A program made the position numbers and the translations under genes. Of a DNA stretch of 57,895 nt, positions 16,684 to 25,400 are shown piece by piece (the first letter of the stretch is position 1; each line of letters starts with the position of its first letter). The notes under the pieces are model-generated. The model made no database searches. It was not told the origin of the DNA and was given only the letters and a program-made list of their open reading frames with translations. Origin of the DNA: Cyclobacteriaceae bacterium (GTDB lineage: Bacteria; Bacteroidota; Bacteroidia; Cytophagales; Cyclobacteriaceae); contig CANGZP010000005.1 in NCBI GenBank assembly GCA_947458475.1, positions 1 to 57,895 on the forward strand. Direction: 5' to 3'.

Positions 16684-19512
16684 ATGATCAATTTAAGAAT
16701 CACCACTGGATGGGTTTTTACCCTTCTACTGATTTCCCAATCCCTTATCGCACAGCAAAAGCGATCGTTGACCCACGCAGATTACGACGGATGGGAGAGC
16801 CTTTCTTCAGATAAAATCACCAAAAACGGACAGTTTGTTGGGTATCAGATTTCTCCTCAAGATGGGGATGGAAGATTGGAAATTTTCCCATTTAAAACTC
16901 CCACAAAAAAGACTACGATCCCTCGTGGAACTGGATTCTTATTTACCCCAGATGATGCCTTTGCCGTAGGGAGAATTGTGGCTCAAAAAGATTCCGTTCG
17001 GGCACTTAAACTAAAAAAGAAGAAGGCCGATGACCTGCCAAAGGATAGTTTATTTATCCTCCAGCTAGAAACAGGGAAATTGGAGAAAATCGCTCGTGTG
17101 AAGTCTTTTGCTACCCCAACCGAAAAGGGGAGTTGGATTGCCATCCACCTAGAGAAGGAACTTGCAAAGAAGGAAGATCCAAAAGAGAAAAGCAGTTCTG
17201 ACTCTACCAAAAAGGCTGAAAAGCCTAAAAAGACAGATGGCACCAAATTGATTGTTAGGTCACTCGATGGAACAAAAAGCTGGGACATCGAACGTGTAAA
17301 ATCATTCAGCTTTTCCCCGAATGGAGACTTCCTCTATTACGTGCTTGCTGAAGAGGAGAAACAAGACAATGCCGCCATCCATCTGCTTGAATTGAGCTCA
17401 GGGGAACATCGATTGGTGCACGAAAAGATGACTTCCTATGCACGAATGGCCTTTTCTCCCCAGTCCGCATACCTTTCCTTTGTGGCGAGTGATGATTCCC
17501 TAAAAGCCAAAAAGCCAAGCCATACTCTGCTGGTTTATGATGTAAAAAAGAAAGGCATGCTGGCTGAATTGGATAAATCAGCAGTCAAACTTGAAAATAG
17601 CCGAATCAGTCCAGATGCTTCACTTCGGTTTTCAGAAGATGAAGGGCGTCTATTTTTTGGAGTTACTGCCGAATACCAGGACTATGCCTATGAAAATGAC
17701 ACCACACTCTTGGATGAGGATCGCGTAAGCCTTGACATCTGGGGCTGGCAGGAGGCTGAAATCCAACCCATGCAGTTGAAGAACAAGTCTCAAGAAGAAA
17801 AGAAAAGTTACTTGGCTGTTCTTTCGTTGGAGGATTTACGGGTGGTTCAACTTGGAACTCCAGAAGTGGATGAAGTGCAGTTGGAAGATAAGATCACCAA
17901 AGACATAGCTTTAGCCTCCACAGATGCGCCCTATCGACGGAATTACAGTTGGGATATTCAACTCGGGCGAGACGTGTACCTTTTAGATCTGACCACCGGC
18001 GCGAAAGAATTAATTGAAAAGAATGCTTCGGGATCTCCGAGATTATCCCCATCTGGTCATTATGCATATTGGTATGCAGCGAAAGATAGTTCTTGGGTGG
18101 CCTACGACCTAAAGGCTAAAACCAAGATCAATTTAACCAAAGGCTTACCGGTTCCTTTTTACGATGAATTGAATGATTCTCCTTCTTTACCAAGTAGTTA
18201 TGGTATGGTAGGCTGGCTATCCGAAGATGAAGCTGTACTTGTTAATGACCGTTTTGATATATGGAAGATTGATCCTCGAAATCCGGTTTCAGCAAAAAAC
18301 ATCACCTTAGGAGAAGGTAGAAAGCGCCAAATCACCTTCCGTCGAGAGCGATTGAAATTGGATGAGACAGCTATAGAAACCAAAGAACCCTTGATCCTAG
18401 CTGCTTTTGATGAGCATAGTAAGAAGAGTGGGTATTTCACTGGAGACTATTCTGGGAAAAATCTACCCAAACAATTGCTTCTTACCGATCATCGCTATAC
18501 AGGTCTGAAAAAGGCAGAAAATTCCAATCAGGTCTTGTTTAGAAGATCAACGTACATTGAAAACCCAGATCTCTACCTCGGGGATTTAAGTTTCTCTTCC
18601 TTAGTAAAAGCGTCAGCGCTCAATCCACAGCAAGCAGAAGTTAAGTGGGGAAATGTGAAGTTGGTATCCTACTTGGCTCAGGATGGGACCCCACTTCAAG
18701 GGCTTTTGTTTACTCCAGAAGGATTTGATGGGGTGAAGAAATTCCCGATGATGGTGTATTTCTACGAACGAAATAGTGAGACACTTCACAATTACCGTCC
18801 GCCAGCTCCCAGCCGATCTACGATCAATATCCCGTATTTCGTGAGTAACGATTATGTAGTATTCGTGCCAGACATCAAGTACGATTTGGGCCTACCAGGA
18901 CCTAGTGCCTACGACTGCATTATGCCAGGAGTACAAGCAGTGGTTGCACTAGGAGGTATTGATAAGGAGAACATGGCAATCCAAGGCCAAAGCTGGGGCG
19001 GCTATCAGGTGGCGTATTTGATGACTCGAACCAACCTATTTAAAGCAGCAGGTGCAGGTGCTCCAGTGGTCAACATGACTTCTGCTTATGGGGGCATTCG
19101 CTGGGGAACGGGCATGAGCCGCATGTTTCAATACGAGCAGACCCAATCTAGAATTGGTGGAACGCTTTGGGAAAAGCCCTTGTACTACTTGGAAAATTCG
19201 CCCTTATTTACCCTGGATCGGGTCAATACTCCGGTCTTGATCATGCACAACGATGCAGATGGCGCTGTGCCTTGGTACCAAGGAATTGAAATGTTTATGG
19301 GGCTCAAGCGCCTCAACAAGCCAGCCTGGCTTCTTCAATACAATGGAGAGGATCACAACTTGGTGCAGCGAAAGAATGCGAAAGATCTTTCGATTCGTTT
19401 GAGCCAGTTTTTTGATCATTACTTGAAAGGGGCTCCGGCTCCGCTTTGGATGACCGAAGGGCTTCCAGCAGTAGAAAAAGGAAGAACACTCAAGTATGAG
19501 TTGGGGAATTAA
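16684..19512 (+). CDS. Exported S9-family (prolyl oligopeptidase) serine peptidase
   Basis: A 942-residue protein with an N-terminal signal (about residues 1-24, ending in SLIAQQ), a long beta-propeller-like region and a C-terminal alpha/beta-hydrolase domain. The catalytic triad is apparent: Ser770 in GQSWGGYQVAYLM, Asp859 in HNDADGAVPWYQG and His891 in NGEDHNLVQ. A Lys/Glu/Ser-rich low-complexity insert sits at about residues 160-185. Family members cleave short peptides, often at proline or as dipeptidyl- or aminopeptidases. It follows the M14 gene by eight bases, so the two probably act together on extracellular or periplasmic peptides, and shares a terminator region with convergent thyA. 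Confidence 0.92.
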   Translation: MINLRITTGWVFTLLLISQSLIAQQKRSLTHADYDGWESLSSDKITKNGQFVGYQISPQDGDGRLEIFPFKTPTKKTTIPRGTGFLFTPDDAFAVGRIVAQKDSVRALKLKKKKADDLPKDSLFILQLETGKLEKIARVKSFATPTEKGSWIAIHLEKELAKKEDPKEKSSSDSTKKAEKPKKTDGTKLIVRSLDGTKSWDIERVKSFSFSPNGDFLYYVLAEEEKQDNAAIHLLELSSGEHRLVHEKMTSYARMAFSPQSAYLSFVASDDSLKAKKPSHTLLVYDVKKKGMLAELDKSAVKLENSRISPDASLRFSEDEGRLFFGVTAEYQDYAYENDTTLLDEDRVSLDIWGWQEAEIQPMQLKNKSQEEKKSYLAVLSLEDLRVVQLGTPEVDEVQLEDKITKDIALASTDAPYRRNYSWDIQLGRDVYLLDLTTGAKELIEKNASGSPRLSPSGHYAYWYAAKDSSWVAYDLKAKTKINLTKGLPVPFYDELNDSPSLPSSYGMVGWLSEDEAVLVNDRFDIWKIDPRNPVSAKNITLGEGRKRQITFRRERLKLDETAIETKEPLILAAFDEHSKKSGYFTGDYSGKNLPKQLLLTDHRYTGLKKAENSNQVLFRRSTYIENPDLYLGDLSFSSLVKASALNPQQAEVKWGNVKLVSYLAQDGTPLQGLLFTPEGFDGVKKFPMMVYFYERNSETLHNYRPPAPSRSTINIPYFVSNDYVVFVPDIKYDLGLPGPSAYDCIMPGVQAVVALGGIDKENMAIQGQSWGGYQVAYLMTRTNLFKAAGAGAPVVNMTSAYGGIRWGTGMSRMFQYEQTQSRIGGTLWEKPLYYLENSPLFTLDRVNTPVLIMHNDADGAVPWYQGIEMFMGLKRLNKPAWLLQYNGEDHNLVQRKNAKDLSIRLSQFFDHYLKGAPAPLWMTEGLPAVEKGRTLKYELGN

Positions 19513-19533
19513 ATCCCTATTCCAAAAACCAAT

Positions 19534-19568
19534 AAAAAACGCCTCCAGAATTTTTGGAGGCGTTTTTT
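19534..19568. terminator. Bidirectional terminator between S9 peptidase and thyA
   Basis: ACGCCTCCA (19539-19547) pairs with TGGAGGCGT (19555-19563) around a 7-nt loop; A-tract on the left and T8 on the right allow use from both strands. Confidence 0.85.
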
Positions 19569-19610
19569 TTAGTATCCCAATCAAATTGGTTGAGCAACTT
19601 GTAGTTTGTA

Positions 19611-20405
19611 TCAAATGGCTACGGGTGCTTTGATATGTGGATGAGGATCGTAGTTCTGCAATTCAAAATCTTCGTAGGTAAAGGCAAAAATATCTTTCAC
19701 TGCAGGATTGATCTTCATGGTAGGGAGCGGTCTACATTCTCGGCTGAGTTGCAATTCAGTTTGCTCTAGATGGTTGAGGTACAAATGTGCATCTCCAAAA
19801 GTATGGACAAAGTCTCCAGGCTCAAGATCACAGACTTGAGCAACCATCATGGTGAAGAGGGCATAAGATGCAATGTTGAAAGGAACTCCTAGAAAGACAT
19901 CTGCACTGCGTTGGTAGAGTTGGCAAGATAATTTGCCATCGGCTACATAAAACTGGAAGAGCGTATGGCAAGGTGGGAGGGCCATCTCGTCCACATTTGC
20001 CACATTCCAAGCACTCACTAGGTGTCTTCTGCTATCGGGCTTGGTTTTGATTTGGTGAATCAGATTTTTGATCTGATCGATTTCTCCACCTTTTCCATCG
20101 GGCCAGTGTCTCCACTGGTAGCCATATACTGGGCCTAGGTCTCCATTTTCATCCGCCCATTCGTCCCAAATCGAACACCCATTTTCTTTTAGCCAGGTGA
20201 TGTTGGAATCTCCTCTCAAAAACCAAAGCAATTCGATGATGATGGAGCGTAGGTGCAATTTCTTGGTGGTCACCACAGGGAATCCCTCTGCGAGGTTAAA
20301 TCGCATTTGATGCCCAAAGACACTGATTGTACCTGTTCCAGTTCGGTCGGTTTTTTTGACCCCTTCGGAAAGGATTCGTTTCATCAAGTCGTGGTATTGC
20401 TGCAT
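19611..20405 (-). CDS. thyA: Thymidylate synthase
   Basis: A 264-residue enzyme, the same length as E. coli ThyA, converting dUMP and methylene-tetrahydrofolate to dTMP and dihydrofolate. The nucleophile is Cys146 in [12 protein letters not shown]. Other signatures are [17 protein letters not shown], the [20 protein letters not shown] substrate-binding block and [11 protein letters not shown]. It ends in APVAI as in many homologues. dfrA, its common partner, is not next to it. Confidence 0.98.
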   Translation of the reverse strand: MQQYHDLMKRILSEGVKKTDRTGTGTISVFGHQMRFNLAEGFPVVTTKKLHLRSIIIELLWFLRGDSNITWLKENGCSIWDEWADENGDLGPVYGYQWRHWPDGKGGEIDQIKNLIHQIKTKPDSRRHLVSAWNVANVDEMALPPCHTLFQFYVADGKLSCQLYQRSADVFLGVPFNIASYALFTMMVAQVCDLEPGDFVHTFGDAHLYLNHLEQTELQLSRECRPLPTMKINPAVKDIFAFTYEDFELQNYDPHPHIKAPVAI

Positions 20406-20488
20406 AAAGGCTGAGATTTTTGCTGGTGATGCAAGATAGGAAATTGACCTATTTTTTTAACAAGCTGGGCTTTAGTTTCCTTTGAAAT

Positions 20489-20519
20489 TTGAATGCGTTT
20501 GAAAAAGAATGGCATTCAA
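20489..20519. repeat. Small inverted repeat between thyA and the EEP gene
   Basis: TTGAATGC (20489-20496) and GCATTCAA (20512-20519) form an 8-bp stem with a 15-nt loop. It lies just past the end of the EEP gene, but no T-run follows on the minus strand, so its use as a terminator is doubtful. Confidence 0.35.
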
Positions 20520-20532
20520 TTACCAATGGAGT

Positions 20533-21576
20533 TTAGGGTTCAAAACCATCCCAGGTAAACGTAGCGGAAATGGGGTAATGGTCTGAATAGTCCACCTCGG
20601 CGTGTGTTTTAAACTGTATAGGCTTTAATGCAGGTGTGGAGAAAATATGGTCGATTCTCAAGAAAAAAAGGATTCGATTGAAGGTAAAGCCAAAACCTCT
20701 GCCAGCCAGTTCAAAGGCATTTTGTAAGGGTTCACTCAGACGGAAATAGGCATTTGAGTAGGGCAACTCATTGAGATCTCCCATGAGTACCACTTCGTAG
20801 GGACTATTTTCAAGGTGTTCCAAGAGGATATTCATCTGCTGTGCACGCTGCAGGCTTCCCAAGTGTAGTTTACCAATGGTTTGTTTGTAAACCAATTTTG
20901 CACTGTCATAATTTTCAAATGCTTCGGCCTCAATAGCCATGGAGGCTAAATGCACGTTGTATACGCGCAAGGTATCTTTCCCTACTTTTATGTCTGCGAA
21001 AATGGCGCCATTGCTGTTTTTTTCATCAAACACCACTCCATTGTTGATGATGGGGTATTTGGAAAAAATGGCCATGCCATAGGATCGTTTTTTAGGTTCT
21101 CCTTGAAGAGGATGGTAGGTGTAATCAAATTCCCCGTCTTTACTCAAAAACTTTAATGCATCTTTATTCTCAATGGTGTAATCTTGGTAGAATTCCTGAA
21201 TGACTTTAACATCTGCAGGGTGTTCGTTCACCCATGAAAATACAGTGGGGTCCTCTGCACCAGTGGGTGGATTTTTGTAATTGAAGAGGTGTGCATTAAA
21301 GGAAAGCACTTTAAAGCCAACAGCCTCTTCGTTTTTTGGATGAAATTGGAAGGAAATCAGAAAGAATTTATACCCAATGGCAAGGCAAATCAAGGGGAAA
21401 AATGCAAGCCTTCTCCAGGCCAATGCCAGCATGAAAAAAAGAAAGATGTTGACAATAATCGCAACAGGAACTAAAAATGGAAGTAATCCTGCATAAGGGA
21501 ATACTTCAGGGGAAACGAAGACAGACCCAAATACAAGTAGGCTCAAAACCACTACTAGCCCAGTGATAAATTTCAT
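20533..21576 (-). CDS. Membrane-anchored endonuclease/exonuclease/phosphatase-family protein
   Basis: A 347-residue protein. Residues 1-80 form two or three hydrophobic helices; the rest is an EEP (DNase I-like) domain. Motifs are VLSFNAHLFN at its start, VIQEFYQDY (metal-binding Glu in the QE motif), VYNVHLAS, VLMGDLNELPYSNAY (the GDxN motif) and YSDHYPISATF (catalytic SDHYP His). The family hydrolyses phosphodiester or phosphomonoester bonds; whether it acts on nucleic acid, sphingomyelin-like lipid or something else is not evident. Topology implies the catalytic domain lies outside the cytoplasmic membrane. It is common in Bacteroidota. Confidence 0.9.
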   Translation of the reverse strand: MKFITGLVVVLSLLVFGSVFVSPEVFPYAGLLPFLVPVAIIVNIFLFFMLALAWRRLAFFPLICLAIGYKFFLISFQFHPKNEEAVGFKVLSFNAHLFNYKNPPTGAEDPTVFSWVNEHPADVKVIQEFYQDYTIENKDALKFLSKDGEFDYTYHPLQGEPKKRSYGMAIFSKYPIINNGVVFDEKNSNGAIFADIKVGKDTLRVYNVHLASMAIEAEAFENYDSAKLVYKQTIGKLHLGSLQRAQQMNILLEHLENSPYEVVLMGDLNELPYSNAYFRLSEPLQNAFELAGRGFGFTFNRILFFLRIDHIFSTPALKPIQFKTHAEVDYSDHYPISATFTWDGFEP

Positions 21577-21826
21577 TTGAATAATTCGGAGGTGATGCGA
21601 TCGATTTGGCCCTCAAAAATGGGAAAAATTTCCTCAATAAACATGTTGCAGCAATTTTTTGACTACTTAAAAAGTACCACTAGGAGTAAGGTGCTTCGAT
21701 TTTTTGTCCAAATTTCTCAGGATAGCATTTTTTCAAACTCCTTTATCATAAGTTCGTATGAATCCTTATAAATTTTAGTTCAATCCCTTATTTTTAAGCA
21801 TTCAAATTTTTATTAAATTTCTACTC

Positions 21827-22393
21827 ATGAAGAAGCACTATTTAGGATACGTTTTGGTAGGATCTCTCTTTTTCACGGTAGCCTGCCAGCCCAAATCAGA
21901 AGAATCAAGTTCTGCGGAGACTCAGGAACAAGCAGCCGAACAAAGTAAGGAACAACGGCCAAGCCCATTGATGACTGCAGAAGGTCAGGCGTCTGGGAAA
22001 TCGATTAAAGTACACTATGGATCTCCTTCCGTAAAAGGAAGAACAATTTGGGGGGATCTTGTCCCCTACAATGTAGTTTGGAGAACAGGTGCTAATGAGG
22101 CCACCTACGTAGAACTAGCTGATGCAGTCACGGTAGAAGGTAAGGTACTTGCAGCAGGTAAATATTCGATATTTACCATCCCAAAAGAAAGTGGAACCTG
22201 GACAGTTATTTTTAATTCCGATTGGAACCTCGAGCATGGACATTTTCAGCACAATGAGAAAAATGATGTTTTGCGTGTGGAGGTTCAGCCCCAGTGGGAG
22301 GCAACAAGCCAAGAAAGCTTGAGCATCGCAGTAGAAGGTCCAGGAATGGTAATCAAATGGGAAAAATTAAAGTTGCCAATCGCAATCCAATAA
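21827..22393 (+). CDS. DUF2911-domain lipoprotein
   Basis: A 188-residue predicted lipoprotein: signal [20 protein letters not shown] with lipidation Cys at 20, then a Glu/Gln/Ser-rich linker (about 25-48), then a DUF2911 domain with the usual [33 protein letters not shown] and [23 protein letters not shown] blocks. DUF2911 proteins are frequent in Bacteroidota; no function is established. It is followed by its own terminator, so it appears monocistronic. Confidence 0.9.
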   Translation: MKKHYLGYVLVGSLFFTVACQPKSEESSSAETQEQAAEQSKEQRPSPLMTAEGQASGKSIKVHYGSPSVKGRTIWGDLVPYNVVWRTGANEATYVELADAVTVEGKVLAAGKYSIFTIPKESGTWTVIFNSDWNLEHGHFQHNEKNDVLRVEVQPQWEATSQESLSIAVEGPGMVIKWEKLKLPIAIQ

Positions 22394-22401
22394 GTAATTC
22401 C

Positions 22402-22432
22402 AATCCCCGACCTGAGTTCGGGGATTTTTTTT
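22402..22432 (+). terminator. Terminator after the DUF2911 gene
   Basis: AATCCCCGA (22402-22410) pairs with TCGGGGATT (22418-22426) over a 7-nt loop, followed by a T-run. Confidence 0.85.
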
Positions 22433-22500
22433 GATTTTAAAATTCCCTAAGTTTCCGATACAATTTGTAACCCAAGATAATTTCCACCCCGGATCTTGCT

Positions 22501-24918
22501 ATGAAATACATTTCCTTTTTCAGTATCCTAATCCTTACCTGTGCTTTGGGAGTACTGGTTTCCCTACCTTTTGGGCAGATACCACCTCTAGCGCCTTTGT
22601 TGGATCCCAATCATGGCTTTTGGCAAAATTCATTTAGCGAGGACCAGCTAGCTGAGGAATCCTTGGATTTAGAAAATCTAAATGCCGCGGTTGAAGTGGT
22701 CTATGATGAGCAGTTGATTCCGCATATCTATGCAGAGAATGAGTTGGATCTCTACCGAGCCCAAGGTTACATCACTGCCAAGCATCGGCTTTGGCAAATG
22801 GAGTTTCAAACCCGTGCAGCAGCAGGAAGGCTTTCTGAAATTGTGGGCCCGATGGCCCTGGAGTTGGATCGCATGACCCGAAGAAAAGGGCTTGCCTATG
22901 GAGCAGAAAAAGGAATAAGCTACCTTACTGAAAATGATCCAGCAACACTTGCTTTGGTGGAAGCCTATGCAGATGGCGTCAATCAATACATTGCCCAATT
23001 GACCAATGCGCGGTTGCCAGTAGAATACAAGCTATTGAATTACAGACCGGAAGCTTGGTCTGCCTACAAGTCTTTGCTATTGCTCAAGTACATGTCTGAC
23101 ATGCTTGTCGGTGATCGGGATTTGGAGTACAGCAATCTGAAAAAAATCTTAGGAAAGGTAAATTTAGATCGCCTGTATCCTGACTTTCCAATTGAAAATG
23201 ATCCTGTAATTGAAAAGGAACGAGTTTGGGATTTTACTTCCTCGGCACCTGCAAAACCAGATAGTCTAAATTATCCTGAAGAAACCCTTCAGCTAGAGCC
23301 TTTGGTTCAGCCTACCGAAGGTACAGGCTCAAACAACTGGGCTGTCAGTGGAAAAAAGACCAAGAATGGCAATCCAATTCTTGCGAATGATCCTCATTTG
23401 AGTTTGAACCTCCCTTCCTTGTGGTATTCCATGCAATTGAGTACGCCTACGCATACCGTCAAAGGCGCCACGCTCCCTGGTGCACTTGGGATCATTTCTG
23501 GGTTCAATGAAAATATCGCCTGGGGAGTAACCAATGCGACTAAGGATACCCGAGACTGGTATAAAATCACCTTTCAGGATGCCTCTCGAAAAGCCTACAA
23601 GTATGGTCAGGAGTGGAAGCCCACTGAATTTAGAGTTGAAGAAATTCTCGTAAAAGGCCAAGAAACCTTTTTGGATACCGTGGTGTATACGCACTACGGA
23701 CCGGTAGTTTACGATCAATCCTTTAAGGCCGATCGCCAGGATGTTAATTTTGCCCTGCGTTGGATTGTGCATCAGGGTACTTCCAATGAGCAGAAAACCT
23801 TTATTCAACTAAACAAGGCTACCAACCACGAGCAGTATACCGAGGCCTTGAAAGATTACGCTGCCCCGGCCCAAAATTTCGTGTTTGCTTCCAAAAGTGG
23901 AGATATTGCCATGCGTATTCAAGGTAAATTCCCATTGAAGTGGGAAGAGCAAGGCAAATTCTTCATGGATGGTGCCGACCCTAGAATGGAATGGCAGGGT
24001 TTTATTCCGTTCGAACACAATGCGAATACCCTCAACCCGGAGCGTGGATTTGTTTCTTCTGCCAACCAGCATCCCGTAGATAGCACCTATCCGTACTATG
24101 TTTTTGATAATTCGTACGAGCATTACCGAAACCGCAGGTTGAACCGCGAGCTAGCCGCAATGGAACAAATTACAGTGGAGGACATGAAGGGCTTGCAGTT
24201 CGATTCCTACAACCTCCAAGCGGAAGAATCTTTACCGGTCATGCTCAATTTACTAGCCACCTATGGTTCTTCTTCCAAGGAAGCACAGAAGTACTTGACT
24301 GATTTGAGGGCTTGGGACTTTTTTGCTGACCCTGCCAAAAAAGGGCAAACCCTTTATTCCATTTGGTTTGCAGAAACTGCAGAGAGTGTTTGGAGAGAGT
24401 TAATGGATCAAGGAGCGCCAGTGGTGCGTCCCAATAACTACCAGACGATTGCATTGATGCGTGATACTCCGGAGGATGCCATTTTTGATGTACACATGGC
24501 TGAGGGTGTTCAAACAGCTCAATACCATGTGCGCGTAGGGTTCGATTCCTTGCTTGTGGCCATGAAAAAGTGGGAAAGTAAGGAAGGGGATTACGGTTGG
24601 GCGGATTACAAGAAAACGACAATTCAGCACCTTGTACCTACATTTAAAGCGTTCTCTGTACCAGATGTGTATACTGGAGGAGGGGCTGGTATCCTCAACG
24701 CCACAGGCCCTAGACATGGAGCGAGTTGGAGAATGGTAGTCGAGTTAGGATCGACCATCCAGGCCTTTGGAATTTATCCTGGAGGTCAATCCGGCAATCC
24801 AGGAAGTAGATTTTACGATAATTTTATTCCTATCTGGGCCAAAGGCGATTACGTAGATTTTGGTCTGAAGAAGAAGGGAGATCAAAAAGGAATATTGTTC
24901 AAAACGATTTTAAACTAA
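22501..24918 (+). CDS. Penicillin acylase-family (Ntn-hydrolase) protein, first copy
   Basis: An 805-residue precursor of the penicillin G acylase family, with an N-terminal export signal or membrane anchor (MKYISFFSILILTCALGVLVSL). The alpha-chain part shows IPHIYAENELDLYRAQGYITAKHRLWQMEFQTRAAAGRLSEI. Autocleavage is expected before Ser277 in GTGSNNWAVSG; the new N-terminal Ser is the nucleophile. Downstream are NDPHLSLNLPSLWYSMQL and FNENIAWGVTNA. These enzymes cleave N-acyl amides such as beta-lactam side chains, acyl-homoserine lactones or N-acyl amino acids; the substrate is unknown. The small membrane protein gene starts eight bases downstream. A second family member lies at 31.6 kb. 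Confidence 0.93.
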   Translation: MKYISFFSILILTCALGVLVSLPFGQIPPLAPLLDPNHGFWQNSFSEDQLAEESLDLENLNAAVEVVYDEQLIPHIYAENELDLYRAQGYITAKHRLWQMEFQTRAAAGRLSEIVGPMALELDRMTRRKGLAYGAEKGISYLTENDPATLALVEAYADGVNQYIAQLTNARLPVEYKLLNYRPEAWSAYKSLLLLKYMSDMLVGDRDLEYSNLKKILGKVNLDRLYPDFPIENDPVIEKERVWDFTSSAPAKPDSLNYPEETLQLEPLVQPTEGTGSNNWAVSGKKTKNGNPILANDPHLSLNLPSLWYSMQLSTPTHTVKGATLPGALGIISGFNENIAWGVTNATKDTRDWYKITFQDASRKAYKYGQEWKPTEFRVEEILVKGQETFLDTVVYTHYGPVVYDQSFKADRQDVNFALRWIVHQGTSNEQKTFIQLNKATNHEQYTEALKDYAAPAQNFVFASKSGDIAMRIQGKFPLKWEEQGKFFMDGADPRMEWQGFIPFEHNANTLNPERGFVSSANQHPVDSTYPYYVFDNSYEHYRNRRLNRELAAMEQITVEDMKGLQFDSYNLQAEESLPVMLNLLATYGSSSKEAQKYLTDLRAWDFFADPAKKGQTLYSIWFAETAESVWRELMDQGAPVVRPNNYQTIALMRDTPEDAIFDVHMAEGVQTAQYHVRVGFDSLLVAMKKWESKEGDYGWADYKKTTIQHLVPTFKAFSVPDVYTGGGAGILNATGPRHGASWRMVVELGSTIQAFGIYPGGQSGNPGSRFYDNFIPIWAKGDYVDFGLKKKGDQKGILFKTILN

Positions 24919-24925
24919 GGCAACC

Positions 24926-25297
24926 ATGAAATTTCTATTATTTACCCTCTTAAGCGCCTTAGTGGTGGTATTTCTAAACATCGTAGCCCCATATTGGGTG
25001 GTGATGATCGCGGTGACGGCACTTGCTGCATTAATTCGACCTACTGTTTGGGGAGGATTTTTGGGAGGAGGACTCGGAATGGGGCTCGTTTGGCTGGGTC
25101 AAACGCTGTACATCTCAGCGGTGACTTCCAGTACTTTACCCGACAAGATGGGTGCATTGATGGGGCTTGGTTCAGGACTAAGCTTGATGCTGCTTACTGC
25201 GGTGTTGGGCTTTATTTTGGGTGGATGCAGTGGCCTTCTTGGTGTGATGTTTCGCAATTTGATCCAAAAGAAACCTACGGATGTTTACCTAGGCTAA
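24926..25297 (+). CDS. Small integral membrane protein, unknown function
   Basis: A 123-residue protein almost wholly hydrophobic, with three to four transmembrane segments and Gly-rich stretches (GGFLGGGLGMGL, LGFILGGCSGLLG). It ends in a short charged tail, NLIQKKPTDVYLG. I do not recognise a family. It starts eight bases after the acylase gene, so the two are probably co-transcribed. Confidence 0.75.
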   Translation: MKFLLFTLLSALVVVFLNIVAPYWVVMIAVTALAALIRPTVWGGFLGGGLGMGLVWLGQTLYISAVTSSTLPDKMGALMGLGSGLSLMLLTAVLGFILGGCSGLLGVMFRNLIQKKPTDVYLG

Positions 25298-25309
25298 AAT
25301 GCCTTTCTT

Positions 25310-25348
25310 TCCCTAGATTTTAGTGCCAATGGTACTGAAATCTAGGGA
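25310..25348. repeat. Long near-perfect hairpin
   Basis: TCCCTAGATTT (25310-25320) pairs perfectly with AAATCTAGGGA (25338-25348). The stem continues for seven more pairs, two of them G-T, down to a 3-nt loop. No T-run follows on either strand, so it is not a standard intrinsic terminator, although it sits between convergent genes. Confidence 0.6.
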
Positions 25349-25400
25349 TCGCCTTTTGGCTCACACCCAAACAACCCATCAAATTTGTTTGTAGAATAAA

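Noticed and set aside
21577-21771. 64-codon plus-strand frame in the gap between the EEP and DUF2911 genes
   Set aside because: Unlike any family I know and in the divergent promoter region; most likely chance.
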